Assembly: GCF_014200455.1 (NCBI RefSeq)
Contig: NZ_JACHBW010000029.1
Span: 1 to 64,000 of the forward strand
Length of the DNA stretch: 64,000 bases
Source: Paraburkholderia bannensis
GTDB lineage: Bacteria > Pseudomonadota > Gammaproteobacteria > Burkholderiales > Burkholderiaceae
Direction: 5' to 3'
In this document: positions 28,297 to 37,487 of the stretch, piece after piece
Layout of the letters: every line of letters starts with the position of its first letter
How positions within the stretch are numbered: position 1 is the stretch's first letter
The notes under the pieces: model-generated
The model's database searches: none
What the model was told of the DNA's origin: nothing
What the model saw: only the letters and a program-made list of their open reading frames with translations
Translations under genes and position numbers: made by a program

Positions 28297-28338
28297 ACCA
28301 CGATCGCGCGGCAGTCGATGACGTGACGGGAGGACGGA

Positions 28339-28620
28339 ATGGGACTGCAGATGATCGTTGTCGGTGATGCGACTTCACATGGTGGGCGGGTGATCACTGG
28401 TTCGGAGACTCACAGTATCGACGGCAAGAATATTGCGCGTTTGAACGACCTTGTAGACTGCCCAGAAAAATATCCCGACGGGCGACCACACGGTGTGACC
28501 AAGATTATTGAGGCGCACCCGACTGTCACGATCGATGGTCAGCGTGTCGCGTTGCACGGCCACCATACTGAGTGCGGTTGCACACTAATTGGCAGTATGA
28601 CCGCGAGTGTGGGCGACTGA
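28339..28620 (+). CDS. PAAR-domain protein (T6SS spike tip)
   Basis: 93 residues, the usual length of a single PAAR domain: VVGDATSHGGRVITGS at the start, HGVTKIIEAHPTVTIDG in the middle and HGHHTECGCTLIGSM near the end with the metal-binding His/Cys residues. PAAR proteins sharpen the VgrG spike and recruit effectors. It follows the broken DUF4123 gene by 42 nt, a usual order in orphan vgrG clusters. No effector gene is adjacent now. Confidence 0.9.
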   Translation: MGLQMIVVGDATSHGGRVITGSETHSIDGKNIARLNDLVDCPEKYPDGRPHGVTKIIEAHPTVTIDGQRVALHGHHTECGCTLIGSMTASVGD

Positions 28621-29119
28621 GCGAAACGCCACGTCAAGCCCACGATTGCATGAGCACCGGCCGACGGTAATGTGCATCACGGGCGACGGTGTATGGAGTC
28701 GAAATCGATGCAGCCGCCAAGCAGATTACAACTTGCGCGATAGTATGAAAGTCGGCTTTAGACGGTGGGCGCACTGACATCAGTAAACTTCCTGCAAGGC
28801 CGGGAAAGATATCGGCTGCGCGGTTGATGTAGTGACTTCTACGTACGTGCGGAAAATGGAGCAGTCACTGCGCCATCAGGGGCGTGTTCAGCATGCCCAC
28901 GTTCGCCCATAGCTGCGCTCTAAAAAAACTAAACCGCCGAGCCCGTTGAAGGGGGCGGCGGCGCGGGGGCACTGGGCGTGTCGCTGGCAATCTTTGGACC
29001 GGATCTGCGTAAAGCAGGAACTGATTCAAAACTGGCTGACGGACTTGGGGCCGCCCTCGTTTTGAATCCCGTACAAACGACCCGGAAAAGCGTCGCGCAA
29101 CTGCGCGGCGCGGAGTGCC
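28621..29119. other. no gene seen
   Basis: About 500 bp between the PAAR gene and the 3' end of the H-NS gene. It contains an A7 run near 28923 and a G/C-rich stretch near 28950, but no supported ORF, tRNA or clear terminator. A T6SS effector-immunity pair would be expected here and is absent. Confidence 0.5.
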
Positions 29120-29974
29120 TTATGCGGTTGCCGTCGGCTGGTCAGTTGCCTGTACGGAATTTTCAGTGGGCGCAGACACAATCGCAGTGTCCTGCACCTG
29201 GGCATTCGCAGCGGCCGCCTTTTTCGTCGGTGCCTTGCGGGCAGTCGTAGCCTTCTTCGCCGGGCTGGTCTTCTTGGTCACGGTCGCTTTCTTTGCCGTA
29301 GTTGTTTCTTTCGCGGTCCTCAACGCCTTGATCGGTTCTGCCTTCTTTGCGGTGGACGCCTTTTTGGCGGGAGCCGCCTTCTCTGCTGCGGTTGCCTGCT
29401 TGGCAGACGCCGCTTTCTTCGCTGCCGCACCCTTCTTCGCGGTTGCGGGCTTCTTCGCGGCCGGTGTCTCGACAGTCTTGCTATCAGCGTCTGCGATCAG
29501 GAAGCGCGTGCGGTCTTTCGCATTCGCAATCCATGCTGGAGCACGGCCGCGACCGCTCCAGGTAGCACCGGACTTCGGGTCGCGATAGAGCGCCGGTTGC
29601 GGACCGCGCTTGTAGTTTCCGGCACGCTTCGCCTCAGCTTTTTGGGGGGCAGCGGCTTGAGCAGCACCTTCGACCAGAAATTTGTTACGGTCTTTCGCGT
29701 TGGCAATCCACTGCGGAGCACGGCCATGGCCCGTCCACGTTGCACCGCTCTTCGGGTCGCGATACTTCGCAGCCGATGCGGCGCTGGTTGTGCCTGCGGC
29801 TTTGCGGCCGCGACGCTTGCCGACGTGAGCGTCGACGTCGGCAACGCTGATGCCGTGCTTGTCCATCAGGTCACGGATCTTGTTCAGAACGACCGTGGAC
29901 TTGCTCACGACAATTGCCTCTGCCTGAGCCTGAAGCTTTGCAATCTTTGCCTGAATGGAATCGAGCGTTGCCAT
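29120..29974 (-). CDS. H-NS-family protein with two DNA-binding motifs and a histone-H1-like tail
   Basis: 284 residues. An N-terminal coiled-coil oligomerisation region (residues 1-50) is followed by two H-NS DNA-binding motifs, YRDPKSGATWTGHGRAP near 71-87 and YRDPKSGATWSGRGRAP near 130-146. The last 120 residues are Ala/Lys/Thr-rich with repeated AKK units, like eukaryotic H1 and bacterial Hc1-type tails. H-NS proteins bind AT-rich, often foreign, DNA and silence it; the tail should add non-specific binding. The AGGGAAACAAAAACA ribosome site supports the ATG at 29974. Probably monocistronic. Confidence 0.9.
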   Translation of the reverse strand: MATLDSIQAKIAKLQAQAEAIVVSKSTVVLNKIRDLMDKHGISVADVDAHVGKRRGRKAAGTTSAASAAKYRDPKSGATWTGHGRAPQWIANAKDRNKFLVEGAAQAAAPQKAEAKRAGNYKRGPQPALYRDPKSGATWSGRGRAPAWIANAKDRTRFLIADADSKTVETPAAKKPATAKKGAAAKKAASAKQATAAEKAAPAKKASTAKKAEPIKALRTAKETTTAKKATVTKKTSPAKKATTARKAPTKKAAAANAQVQDTAIVSAPTENSVQATDQPTATA

Positions 29975-30532
29975 TGTTTTTGTTTCCCTGAAGTTGGTTT
30001 AGCGAACTATGCCATAACGCAGACTCGAATTGTTGAAGTGCAGTCATTCGACGAATGAAATGATTCACTTATAGATTTCCAACTGTTTCTAGTCTGCGGA
30101 TTCGCTGTCCGTGAACGTGAGACGAATCTGGCAATTCCGGGTGGCAATCCTTTGCGCGCGGCGGCATTGCGTCGATACGGCAGCAAAATGCCAACAGTTC
30201 GTCTGCATGTCATACGAGTCGAGTCGGCCACCTTCTTTCAGACGGAAACTGGAGCCGACAGTTTCATGTCGCCTGGCGCTGCGGGAATCATGCGCCCGAG
30301 GTGGGAGGGTGCACGGCGGCGCGGCGGGAATTGTTTCTATCGGTCAATCCGCCAGATTCAGGAGCAAGGATTGCGACGATACATTTGCCAGATCTCATTC
30401 CCTTTTCCGTTCAGCCGTAAGCGTGACCTGTGGTTAATCCCTATGCTGTCATCGCAGTACTGGGTTCAGGCGTTATCGCAGTGAAGGCAGGGCACATGCG
30501 CTGTCCTCATCAACAAACTGGACCTCACAGAT
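29975..30532. other. no gene seen; divergent promoter region
   Basis: This 558-bp stretch holds the upstream region of the H-NS gene (minus) and of the small His-rich gene (plus). Overlapping frames at 30111-30484 lack any protein-like character. No repeat or RNA structure stands out. Confidence 0.5.
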
Positions 30533-30673
30533 ATGAAAAAGATCGTTCTTGCTACCATGGCTTGCGTTGGACTGCTTTCAGCCGTCGCGCCGGCATACGC
30601 CTATGACCACCATCATCACCCCGTATGCCACAAGGTGCGCGTGCATCATCATTGGGAAAAGCGTTGCCATTGA
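30533..30673 (+). CDS. small exported His-rich protein
   Basis: 46 residues. A signal peptide (MKKIVLATMACVGLLSAVAP, cleavage after AYA) leaves a mature peptide of about 22 residues rich in His and with two Cys: YDHHHHPVCHK followed by HHHWEKRCH. Similar tiny HHHH/HHHW proteins are common in Burkholderia and are suspected to bind metal ions in the periplasm. Function is not known. A run of A and ATAT precedes the ATG; there is no strong ribosome site. Confidence 0.75.
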   Translation: MKKIVLATMACVGLLSAVAPAYAYDHHHHPVCHKVRVHHHWEKRCH

Positions 30674-30730
30674 GCCGACGTTGATCGCGTGGCCGTGGAG
30701 ATCCACGGCCACATTCGATCTGACGAATGA

Positions 30731-31066
30731 GTGATCCCAGATCTGAAAACCATGCGCGCTGAGCTCGGCTGTGTGAATGATCTGCTGGCCGACGCTCGCG
30801 CGCGTGAAGTTGCAGCTGTCTTCGCAAGCCTCAGAGATGAGGTCACGCTGCTTGGCATTACTGAGCAGGAAGTGCGCAGGGCGCTGGGTTATGACCGGCC
30901 TGCAGGGACGGCAGCAAAATACTACGATCCCTCGACCGGGAATACATGGTCAGGCAGAGGAACGCGTCCGAATTGGCTCGCAGGCAAGCGCCTCGAGGAT
31001 TATGCGATCGACGCCCCGCAACCGAAAGCCCCGCAACCGAAGCCATGGTGGCCGGGTGAAAAGTGA
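30731..31066 (+). CDS. H-NS-family histone-like protein
   Basis: 111 residues if the GTG at 30731 is used; the ATG at 30752 is an alternative. Short N-terminal helical region, then the H-NS DNA-binding motif YYDPSTGNTWSGRGTRPNWL near 64-83 and a Pro/Lys-rich tail (PQPKAPQPKPWWPGEK). It likely binds AT-rich DNA and could form mixed complexes with the larger H-NS protein at 29120-29974. Confidence 0.8.
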   Translation: MIPDLKTMRAELGCVNDLLADARAREVAAVFASLRDEVTLLGITEQEVRRALGYDRPAGTAAKYYDPSTGNTWSGRGTRPNWLAGKRLEDYAIDAPQPKAPQPKPWWPGEK

Positions 31067-31133
31067 TGCATATCGCTCACATGCGTCGTGACCCGAGACG
31101 GGCGATGCGGACATCAGTTGAGGGACCGGCGGC

Positions 31134-31481
31134 ATGGACAGCGAGACGAAGGCGGAATTACTGACGTTCCTCGTCGTGGGCCAATTACTGGCGCGGGCGC
31201 GCAGCGGCGAGTGGCTGCGGACTGATCACCTGATCGAATCGTGCCAGATCTGGCTGTCATCGAATGCAGCCCGCTGTGACTGGCTTGATCGGGCGAAGCT
31301 GGTCGAAGCCTCAAGGCCACTTGCCGAACAGGCGCTGGCCTTGCCATTTCCGCGTGACGAAGCAGGCCTCCTGAAACTCTTTAATCTCAACGCAGGCTGG
31401 TTTCTCGATTACCGGTCTCCCGTCGTCCAGGAGATCCATGGTTTGTGCTCGGCACACCTGGGGCTCGTTGACGACCAGTGA
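31134..31481 (+). CDS. hypothetical protein, 115 residues
   Basis: The ATG at 31134 follows GGGACCGGCGGC. The protein is mostly helical, with no signal peptide or membrane segment and no motif I recognise (MDSETKAELLTFLVVGQLLA at the start, GWFLDYRSPVVQEIH near the end). It lies 67 nt after the small H-NS gene on the same strand. Codon use and a good start context suggest it is real. Confidence 0.55.
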   Translation: MDSETKAELLTFLVVGQLLARARSGEWLRTDHLIESCQIWLSSNAARCDWLDRAKLVEASRPLAEQALALPFPRDEAGLLKLFNLNAGWFLDYRSPVVQEIHGLCSAHLGLVDDQ

Positions 31482-31620
31482 AGCGCAGTGAATGCGCCTG
31501 ATTGATCGCTTTGCAGCGGGGTGACGTCGCTACCAGATCCTGATTTCCTCCTGGAAATCGACTGATCGCGTTGCCCGGCAGGCAGTGATAGCTCCTGCTT
31601 TGGCACGCCGCTACCGCTAT

Positions 31621-32169
31621 TTACTGCTTCGTTTGCCTGACAAGCGAACAGTCGTATCCAAGGGCCTTTACGCGTGCCTCCAGATCATCCAGTCTCTCCC
31701 TCGACGGGTGCGCGTCGCGGGTCAGCACCCACAGGTAACGACCCGAAGGTTCGCCAACAATCGACCATTCGTAATTCTCTCCGTGATCCAGAATCCAGTA
31801 ATCGCCATAAAACGGTCCGAAGAATGATACTTTCAACTTGGCTTTGGTTGATGGATCCGCCACTTTTGCCTTGCCAACCGATTGTCTGAACCGGTCGGCA
31901 TTGGCGCCCTTACGGCCCGAATTGATGACCTTCACGGTACCGTCCGCGTTGAGGGAATACTCCGCAGTGACTTCGTCCATTCCCCGCTCAAACGAGGCTT
32001 CGTAACGGAACTGTTCGTACCAGCGACCCATATATCTCGCCAGATCGACGGGACTCGCGGGCTGTGGCACGGCGCGATTGCCTACCGGGCCGGGACGGGG
32101 TATGTATGCACACGCGCCCATCAACATAACTGCTCCGGCGAGCGTCATTACGAGCGTTCTCTTTTGCAT
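31621..32169 (-). CDS. blc: outer-membrane lipocalin (Blc-like)
   Basis: 182 residues. Lipoprotein signal ending in LMGAC, then the lipocalin motif GRWYEQFRYEASFERG near 48-63 and the strand YWILDHGENYEWSIVGEPSG near 128-147. Blc-type lipocalins sit in the outer membrane, bind fatty acids or lysophospholipids and respond to envelope stress. Confidence 0.9.
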   Translation of the reverse strand: MQKRTLVMTLAGAVMLMGACAYIPRPGPVGNRAVPQPASPVDLARYMGRWYEQFRYEASFERGMDEVTAEYSLNADGTVKVINSGRKGANADRFRQSVGKAKVADPSTKAKLKVSFFGPFYGDYWILDHGENYEWSIVGEPSGRYLWVLTRDAHPSRERLDDLEARVKALGYDCSLVRQTKQ

Positions 32170-32304
32170 AAGCTTGTTTTTTCCTTCTGGTCAACGGCTT
32201 TTTGGGACATTGAGACCCTCGCCGATGAGCTCACACGCGCTATGTGGCGAATTAAAGCCGACGGCAATCAGATGGCCGGCGTTTACGGCCGTGCTCAGAG
32301 CGCG

Positions 32305-32505
32305 TCAGGGTTCAAGGTCTTCGTCGTGGTTGTCGTCTTCGACGGATTTTTCAATGTTCCCGCCGTCGATCTCAAGGAGATGGACAACGCCTTCAGCCTC
32401 GACGACGACCTCTTCGCCGGGATCAATCATGGTCTCGTTTGCCGCCTTGCGGTCTGCAGTCACGCGGATGGAATTGTCTCCGTCGTTATAGATACTGACT
32501 CGCAT
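32305..32505 (-). CDS. small acidic hypothetical protein
   Basis: 66 residues, supported by GGAG 5 nt before the ATG. It begins MRVSIYNDGDNSIRV and ends with an Asp/Glu-rich tail (EDDNHDEDLEP). Probably a small beta-rich cytoplasmic protein; family not recognised. It lies 135 nt upstream of the lipocalin gene on the same strand and may share a transcript. Confidence 0.55.
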   Translation of the reverse strand: MRVSIYNDGDNSIRVTADRKAANETMIDPGEEVVVEAEGVVHLLEIDGGNIEKSVEDDNHDEDLEP

Positions 32506-32825
32506 ATCGATTCTCCAGTTCAGAAAAACAGGGGGGTGTTGCAGACACTAGCAAACAACAGGCCTACATCCCGTCGTGCAATTCGTGCGGGCGCGATTGC
32601 TCCGGGATATCCCGCAGCAGGCAGTCGTGGATATCGTGCTGGCCGTGGATTTCGGTAACCCCGCTTTCACGATCCCAGGCGAGCAAATGATCAACGTGCT
32701 GTCTCTTCAGCGCGACCGGCGCGTTGTGCCATCTTGACGGTATCTTTATACGCTGACGCCGAACCTTTACCCCGTCTTGATGACGTCTGCGCTTCAATGA
32801 AGCATCTTAGAACAAAGGGGGTAAC
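32506..32825. other. uncertain short frames upstream of the stress protein gene
   Basis: Two overlapping frames look partly protein-like: plus strand from about GTG 32574 (QFVRARLLRDIPQQAVVDIV) to 32737, and minus strand 32797-32564 (HVDHLLAWDRESGVTEIHG). They cannot both be real, and neither has a clear ribosome site, so no gene is called. Confidence 0.35.
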
Positions 32826-33242
32826 GTGCTTAAAGTGCTGATTCCTGTGCTGGGCGACAAGGCAGCGACCGAGGCGGCGCGACATGGCGCGCTCCTGTTC
32901 GCGGAGCGATGCGCGGCAGAGGTTGAAATCGTCGAGGTCCTCGACGATTTGGCGCAGGGCCGCGCTGTCGCATTTCATTCGCTAGGAACGCTGCGCAGAC
33001 AGGGGAAACAGGCAGCGCGAAATGCGCTCATGCAAACGCGGGCGATCCTCGAAGACGCCGGTGTTCCCTACACCTGGAGCCGGGTCTATGGGCCGACGGC
33101 GCAGACCATCGCGCAGTATGCAGCGAAGCATCGGGCTGACATCGTTCTGCTTGATGGTAGCCGGCTCGGCTTCATTCGCCGTTGGGCGGTCGCCATCGGA
33201 CTATGGCGCCTGTCATCGACACCCGTCACGATGCTTCACTGA
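32826..33242 (+). CDS. universal stress protein (UspA family)
   Basis: 138 residues from the GTG at 32826 (GGGGG a few bases upstream). Usp fold: MLKVLIPVLGDKAATEAARH at the start, ADIVLLDGSRLGFIRRW and STPVTMLH at the end. The usual GxxGx9GS ATP motif is altered (DGSRLGFIRR), so nucleotide binding is uncertain. Lies 171 nt upstream of nhaA. Confidence 0.8.
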   Translation: MLKVLIPVLGDKAATEAARHGALLFAERCAAEVEIVEVLDDLAQGRAVAFHSLGTLRRQGKQAARNALMQTRAILEDAGVPYTWSRVYGPTAQTIAQYAAKHRADIVLLDGSRLGFIRRWAVAIGLWRLSSTPVTMLH

Positions 33243-33413
33243 CGATTGCGCAGACAACTTGCGATGTCAGTCCGCGGTCTCGTCGCGTGGGGCTGGCGGC
33301 TTTCAGTGAGCTGGCGAATGAACCTGTAAAATAGAGGCAGGGTGTTAGCTGCATCTTGCAGCGGGACAGGTTCAACGCGCTGGTCGGGCCGCCACGCGGG
33401 ACCCGACACGCCC

Positions 33414-34766
33414 ATGCGACAGAACGACTTCTCACGCTCGCTTGCCCGCCCCCGCCACATCGCAAAGAAAGCCTTTACGGCGCTCGAATACTTCCTGTAT
33501 GTCGAAGCCGCGAGCGGCGTCATCCTGCTCATCGCAGCCGTGATAGCGCTGGCCTGGGCGAATTCGCCATTCGCCGGGCGCTACCACGAATTGCTTGAGT
33601 CACCGCTGACGATCGGGCTGGGCCAATCGGTGTTCTCCAGGCCGGTGCATTTCTGGATCAATGACGGCCTGATGACCGTGTTCTTCCTCATTGTGGGCAT
33701 GGAGATACGTCGCGAGATCCACGCCGGATCGCTGAGCGATTTCCGGCAGGCGACGCTGCCCCTGGCCGCGGCGGTGGGCGGTGTGGCTGTACCGGCTCTC
33801 GTCTATCTGGCGGTGAACCACGGTTCGGGTGCAGCCCACGGCTGGGCGGTGCCAACGGCGACCGACATCGCTTTCGCGGTCGGCGTGCTCGCGCTGCTTG
33901 GGCGTTCGATCCCCGGCACCGTGCGCGTCTTTCTGCTGACGCTCGCGATCGTCGACGACATCATCGCCGTGCTGATTATCGCGGTGTTCTACTCGGCGGG
34001 ACTCGACTACAGCGGTTTCGCGCTCGTCTGCGCCGGCATTGTGGCCGTCATCATCATGCAGCGACTCGACATCAACCGGGCAACGGCCTATATCGTGCCC
34101 GGTGCCGTCATCTGGGCAGGCCTCTTCATCAGCGGCATGCACCCGACGCTTGCGGGCGTCATCCTTGGGCTGATGACGCCGGTCGTGCCGTCGCGCGGGC
34201 ATGAGCGGGTGCTGGTCGAGCTGTCGGCGGCTGCACATCACGTGAGGGAAGCTGACGTCGGAAACACGCGTGAATTTGATCGTTTGGAAAAGCCGATGCA
34301 TACGCTTCGCGTCGCCCAGCGCGATCTGCTGCCGCCCGTCGTGCGAGTGCAATGGGCGCTGCACCCGTGGGTCGCTTACGGTATCATGCCGCTCTTTGCG
34401 CTGGCCAATGCCGGAGTGCCGCTCAGCGGCGTGGACTTCGCGAGCGACGAGACCGTGCGGATCGTACTGGGTGTCGCATTGGCCCTGGTCGTCGGCAAAC
34501 CTGTGGGCGTGTTCGTGACGAGTTGGATACTGGTCAGGCTTGGGCTTTGCCGGTTGCCGACGGGGATGTCCTGGGGCGGAGTCGGTCTGGTTGCGCTGCT
34601 TGCAGGGATTGGCTTCACTATGTCCATCTTTATCGCGACGCTCGCGTTTCCACATCAGGGCACGATGGATGCCGCCAAACTCGGCGTGCTGCTCGGCTCG
34701 TTCGTTGCCGGATGTGCGGGACTGGGTTGGGGGCTGTGTTGCTCGCGGCCAAAATCCGCAGAGTGA
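33414..34766 (+). CDS. nhaA: Na+/H+ antiporter NhaA
   Basis: 450 residues from the ATG at 33414, with about eleven membrane segments. The ion-binding Asp pair is visible in LAIVDDIIAVLII, with TDIAFAVGVLALLG just before it and GIGFTMSIFIATLAF near the end. NhaA exchanges two protons for one sodium and protects against salt and alkali. The fit at both ends is good, so the gene seems intact, although transposon debris begins 30 bp downstream. Confidence 0.9.
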   Translation: MRQNDFSRSLARPRHIAKKAFTALEYFLYVEAASGVILLIAAVIALAWANSPFAGRYHELLESPLTIGLGQSVFSRPVHFWINDGLMTVFFLIVGMEIRREIHAGSLSDFRQATLPLAAAVGGVAVPALVYLAVNHGSGAAHGWAVPTATDIAFAVGVLALLGRSIPGTVRVFLLTLAIVDDIIAVLIIAVFYSAGLDYSGFALVCAGIVAVIIMQRLDINRATAYIVPGAVIWAGLFISGMHPTLAGVILGLMTPVVPSRGHERVLVELSAAAHHVREADVGNTREFDRLEKPMHTLRVAQRDLLPPVVRVQWALHPWVAYGIMPLFALANAGVPLSGVDFASDETVRIVLGVALALVVGKPVGVFVTSWILVRLGLCRLPTGMSWGGVGLVALLAGIGFTMSIFIATLAFPHQGTMDAAKLGVLLGSFVAGCAGLGWGLCCSRPKSAE

Positions 34767-34795
34767 AGCGCTTCGCAAACCAAAGCGGTCCTTTG

Positions 34796-35200
34796 TCACG
34801 TACCATGTGTAGAGCCTGCAGGCCTCGCAGACGCGTGCGCAGTTGCCCATCAGTATGGACCTGCTCAAGCCATAGCCTGCCGATCAATGTCAACGCATGG
34901 CCCACTCTCGCCCATTCTGAACTCGACGGAGCAGTCCGCCGTAAGTTCGAGGCGCGGCGGCAGGCCATATTGCTCTATGTTGCTGGTGAGCCAATCAGGG
35001 CCATCGAGGAATCGACACGCTTCAAACGCCGGCAGTTTTACCGCTGACTTGAGCGTGCCCAGACAACTCACCCAGACGGACGCCCCTTCGGCTTCCGGGC
35101 ACTCATCTACTACGCGCGCATCGCAGAATATGCCCGAGCGCGTGATGTACAAGTGCGAGGCGAGCGCGGCAGCCACGGTGGCGCCGGTGCTCTCGTAACT
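34796..35200. pseudogene. Tn7-like TnsB transposase remnant with internal inversion
   Basis: On the plus strand from about 34877, LAHSELDGAVRRKFEARRQA, then TRFKRRQFYR, a stop, and DGRPFGFRALIYYARIAEYA match the N-terminus of the TnsB-like protein at 52899-53936. On the minus strand at 34880-34796, VHTDGQLRTRLRGLQALHM matches a later part (QRHTDGALHTRLRGLQALH). So one fragment is inverted relative to the other. No DDE domain is left. Confidence 0.7.
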
Positions 35201-35276
35201 CGGGCTTGCGGCGACTCATGATATGGGCGGTATGGGCGTGGAGCGATTCCTGGGCCGCGACTGAACGGAGGCCGTC

Positions 35277-35817
35277 ATGAAAGTCGCGTTGCTGAGCATT
35301 GATCTTGCCAAAAATGTCTTCCAGCTGTACGGCGTGGACGAACGCGGTCATCCGGTGTTGAGTCGGCGAGTCAGCCGCAACAAACTCCTGGAATCCATTG
35401 TCAGTCTGCCCTGTTGCCGTATCGTGATGGAGGCTTGTGGCGGAGCGCATTACTGGGCGCGGCGGTTCTCGGCGATGGGACACCATGTGCAGATCATTGC
35501 CCCCCGATTCGTCAAACCGTTCGTCAAATCCCAGAAGAACAATCGCAACGATGCGGAGGCGATCGTCGAAGCTGGCTCCCGTCCGACCATGCATTACGTT
35601 GCGGTCAATAGCGTTCAGCAGCAGGATATCCAGTCCATGCACCGAATCCGCAGCCTGCTCATGCGTGATCGTATCGCGCAAATCAACCAGATACGTGGTC
35701 TGCTGGCCGAATACGGTGTGGTCATTGCACAAACAGCGTTGAAAGTGCGGCAGCAGCTTCCGGAGATTATTGAGGACGAACACAACGAGCTAACGGCGTT
35801 GAGTCGCTCAATGATGG
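35277..35817 (+). pseudogene. IS110-family transposase, 3'-truncated
   Basis: About 180 codons of a DEDD transposase: LLSIDLAKNVFQLYGVDERG with the first acidic residue, QIIAPRFVKPFVKSQKNNRN and DAEAIVEAG, then SLLMRDRIAQINQIRGLLAE. It stops resembling the family at SMMASH near 35817, where an IS5 fragment on the other strand begins. The C-terminal Ser-containing domain is missing, so it is inactive. Confidence 0.85.
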
Positions 35818-35930
35818 CGTCACATGCACCGCAAGCAGGTGTCCCAATGTGTCCACCGCCATATGTAATTCGCTGCCTTTCTCGCGTTTGTATCCGTCGT
35901 AGCCCGCGCGTGGACCGCTCTCGCACATCC
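35818..35930 (-). pseudogene. IS5-family transposase internal fragment
   Basis: The minus strand reads RAGYDGYKREKGSELHMAV then DTLGHLLAVHVTP, the core segment with the second catalytic Asp of IS5-type transposases. Both ends are missing: it abuts the IS110 fragment on one side and the 3' end of the MFS gene on the other. Confidence 0.7.
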
Positions 35931-35933
35931 GCT

Positions 35934-37286
35934 TCACGCCAGTTCGACCCGCTTGATTTCCTTCACGATGACGAGATAGCTGAAGACCGTGACCGCAGCG
36001 TTCACGCCGACGAATGCCAGCGCGCTGTCGAACGAGCCGGTTTTCGCGACCAGATAGCCGATCACGATGGGCGTGACGATGCCGGCCACGTTGCCGAACA
36101 TATTGAAGATCGAGCCGGACAGGCCGATGGCTTGCTTCGGCGCGGTATCGGCGACCACGGCCCAGCCGAGCGCGCCCAGGCCCTTGCCGAAGAACGCCAG
36201 CGACATCAGCGCGACCACCAGCCAGTCGCTATGCACGTAGTTGCAGCCGACGATGCACGCGGACAGCGCCATCCCGCCCACGATCGGCCCCTTGCGCGCC
36301 ATGGTGAGCGATGCGCCGCCGCGAATCAGCGCATCGGACAGTACGCCGCCCAGCACTCCGCCCAGAAAACCGCAGACCGCCGGCAGCGAAGCCACCAGTC
36401 CCGCCTGCAGGATCGTCATGCCGCGTGCCTGCACGAGGTAGATCGGGAACCACGTCAGGAAGAAATACGTGATGACGTTGATGCAGTACTGCGCGAGGTA
36501 GACGCCCAGCAGCATGCGGTTGGTGAGCAACTGGCGCATCAATTGCCAGCCATGGCTGCTTTGCGCCTTATCTGTAAGTGTCTTGCGCTGATGCCCGTTC
36601 ACGAGGCCGCCGCCTTGCTCGATGTAATCGAGTTCCTTGCGATTGATGTGCGGATGACTCGCCGGATTTTTCATCACCTTGAGCCAGACGAGCGCGAGCA
36701 CGAGGCCGCCGAGGCCCATCATCAGATACACGTGATGCCAGCCGTAGGCGTGCGTGACCCACGCCATTAACGGCGTGAACACGACCGCCGCGAAGTATTG
36801 CGCCGAATTGAAAATGGCCGATGCCGTGCCGCGCTCTTTGGTCGGGAACCAACTGGCGACCACTTTGGCGTTGGCGGGGAAGGCTGGCGCTTCGGCCGCA
36901 CCCATGACGAAACGCAGTGCGAAAAGCGCGGTGACGGCGGCCGCGGTGCTGCCGAGCACGCCAATCGCGCTTTGCAGCAGCGTGAACAGCGACCACAGGA
37001 AGATGCTGGCCGCGTAGACGCGACGTGCACCGAAACGGTCGAGGATCCAGCCCGCCGGAAGTTGCGAGAGCACATACGCCCAACTGAACGCCGAGAAGAT
37101 ATAGCCCATGCGTACGGCGTCGAAGCCGAATTCTGCGCGCATGGCCGAGCCGGTCACCGAAAGCGTCGCGCGATCCGCGTAGTTGAGCGTTGTAATGATG
37201 AAGATCAGCGCGAGGATGACGTAGCGGACTTTGGTTCGAGTTGCGGCGTCTGTGGCGGCGGGGCTGGCGGTACGGCTCAACGGCAT
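35934..37286 (-). CDS. MFS transporter, glucarate/galactarate (GudP-like) family
   Basis: 450 residues with twelve predicted membrane segments. The anion-cation-symporter hallmarks are LNYADRATLSVTGSAM in the first helix and GWILDRFGARRVYA in the loop between helices 2 and 3; FVMGAAEAPAFPANAK follows. Relatives import D-glucarate, galactarate or galactonate with protons. It is divergent from an exported lactonase gene, consistent with sugar-acid use. IS debris abuts its 3' end. Confidence 0.85.
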   Translation of the reverse strand: MPLSRTASPAATDAATRTKVRYVILALIFIITTLNYADRATLSVTGSAMRAEFGFDAVRMGYIFSAFSWAYVLSQLPAGWILDRFGARRVYAASIFLWSLFTLLQSAIGVLGSTAAAVTALFALRFVMGAAEAPAFPANAKVVASWFPTKERGTASAIFNSAQYFAAVVFTPLMAWVTHAYGWHHVYLMMGLGGLVLALVWLKVMKNPASHPHINRKELDYIEQGGGLVNGHQRKTLTDKAQSSHGWQLMRQLLTNRMLLGVYLAQYCINVITYFFLTWFPIYLVQARGMTILQAGLVASLPAVCGFLGGVLGGVLSDALIRGGASLTMARKGPIVGGMALSACIVGCNYVHSDWLVVALMSLAFFGKGLGALGWAVVADTAPKQAIGLSGSIFNMFGNVAGIVTPIVIGYLVAKTGSFDSALAFVGVNAAVTVFSYLVIVKEIKRVELA

Positions 37287-37487
37287 GTTGTTGGACCCTC
37301 GGGTGCGCGGAAGGACTTGCTTTCCTGTCTCGGTGTGGCTGTAGTTGTAATACGTCTTTGTAACTTGTTAGAGCCAATCGTAGCGCGTCTTTCCGGGCTG
37401 CATCAACCTGGTAATACCCGATTTTGGTGTCATTGAGGGTAAACGTGGATTTTTCGATGCGGTGCGCTTGTGGGATCGTTGTAAAAA

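Noticed and set aside
32564..32797. Minus-strand 77-residue frame as a gene
   Set aside because: A competing plus-strand frame covers the same DNA and neither has a start signal or a recognisable family.
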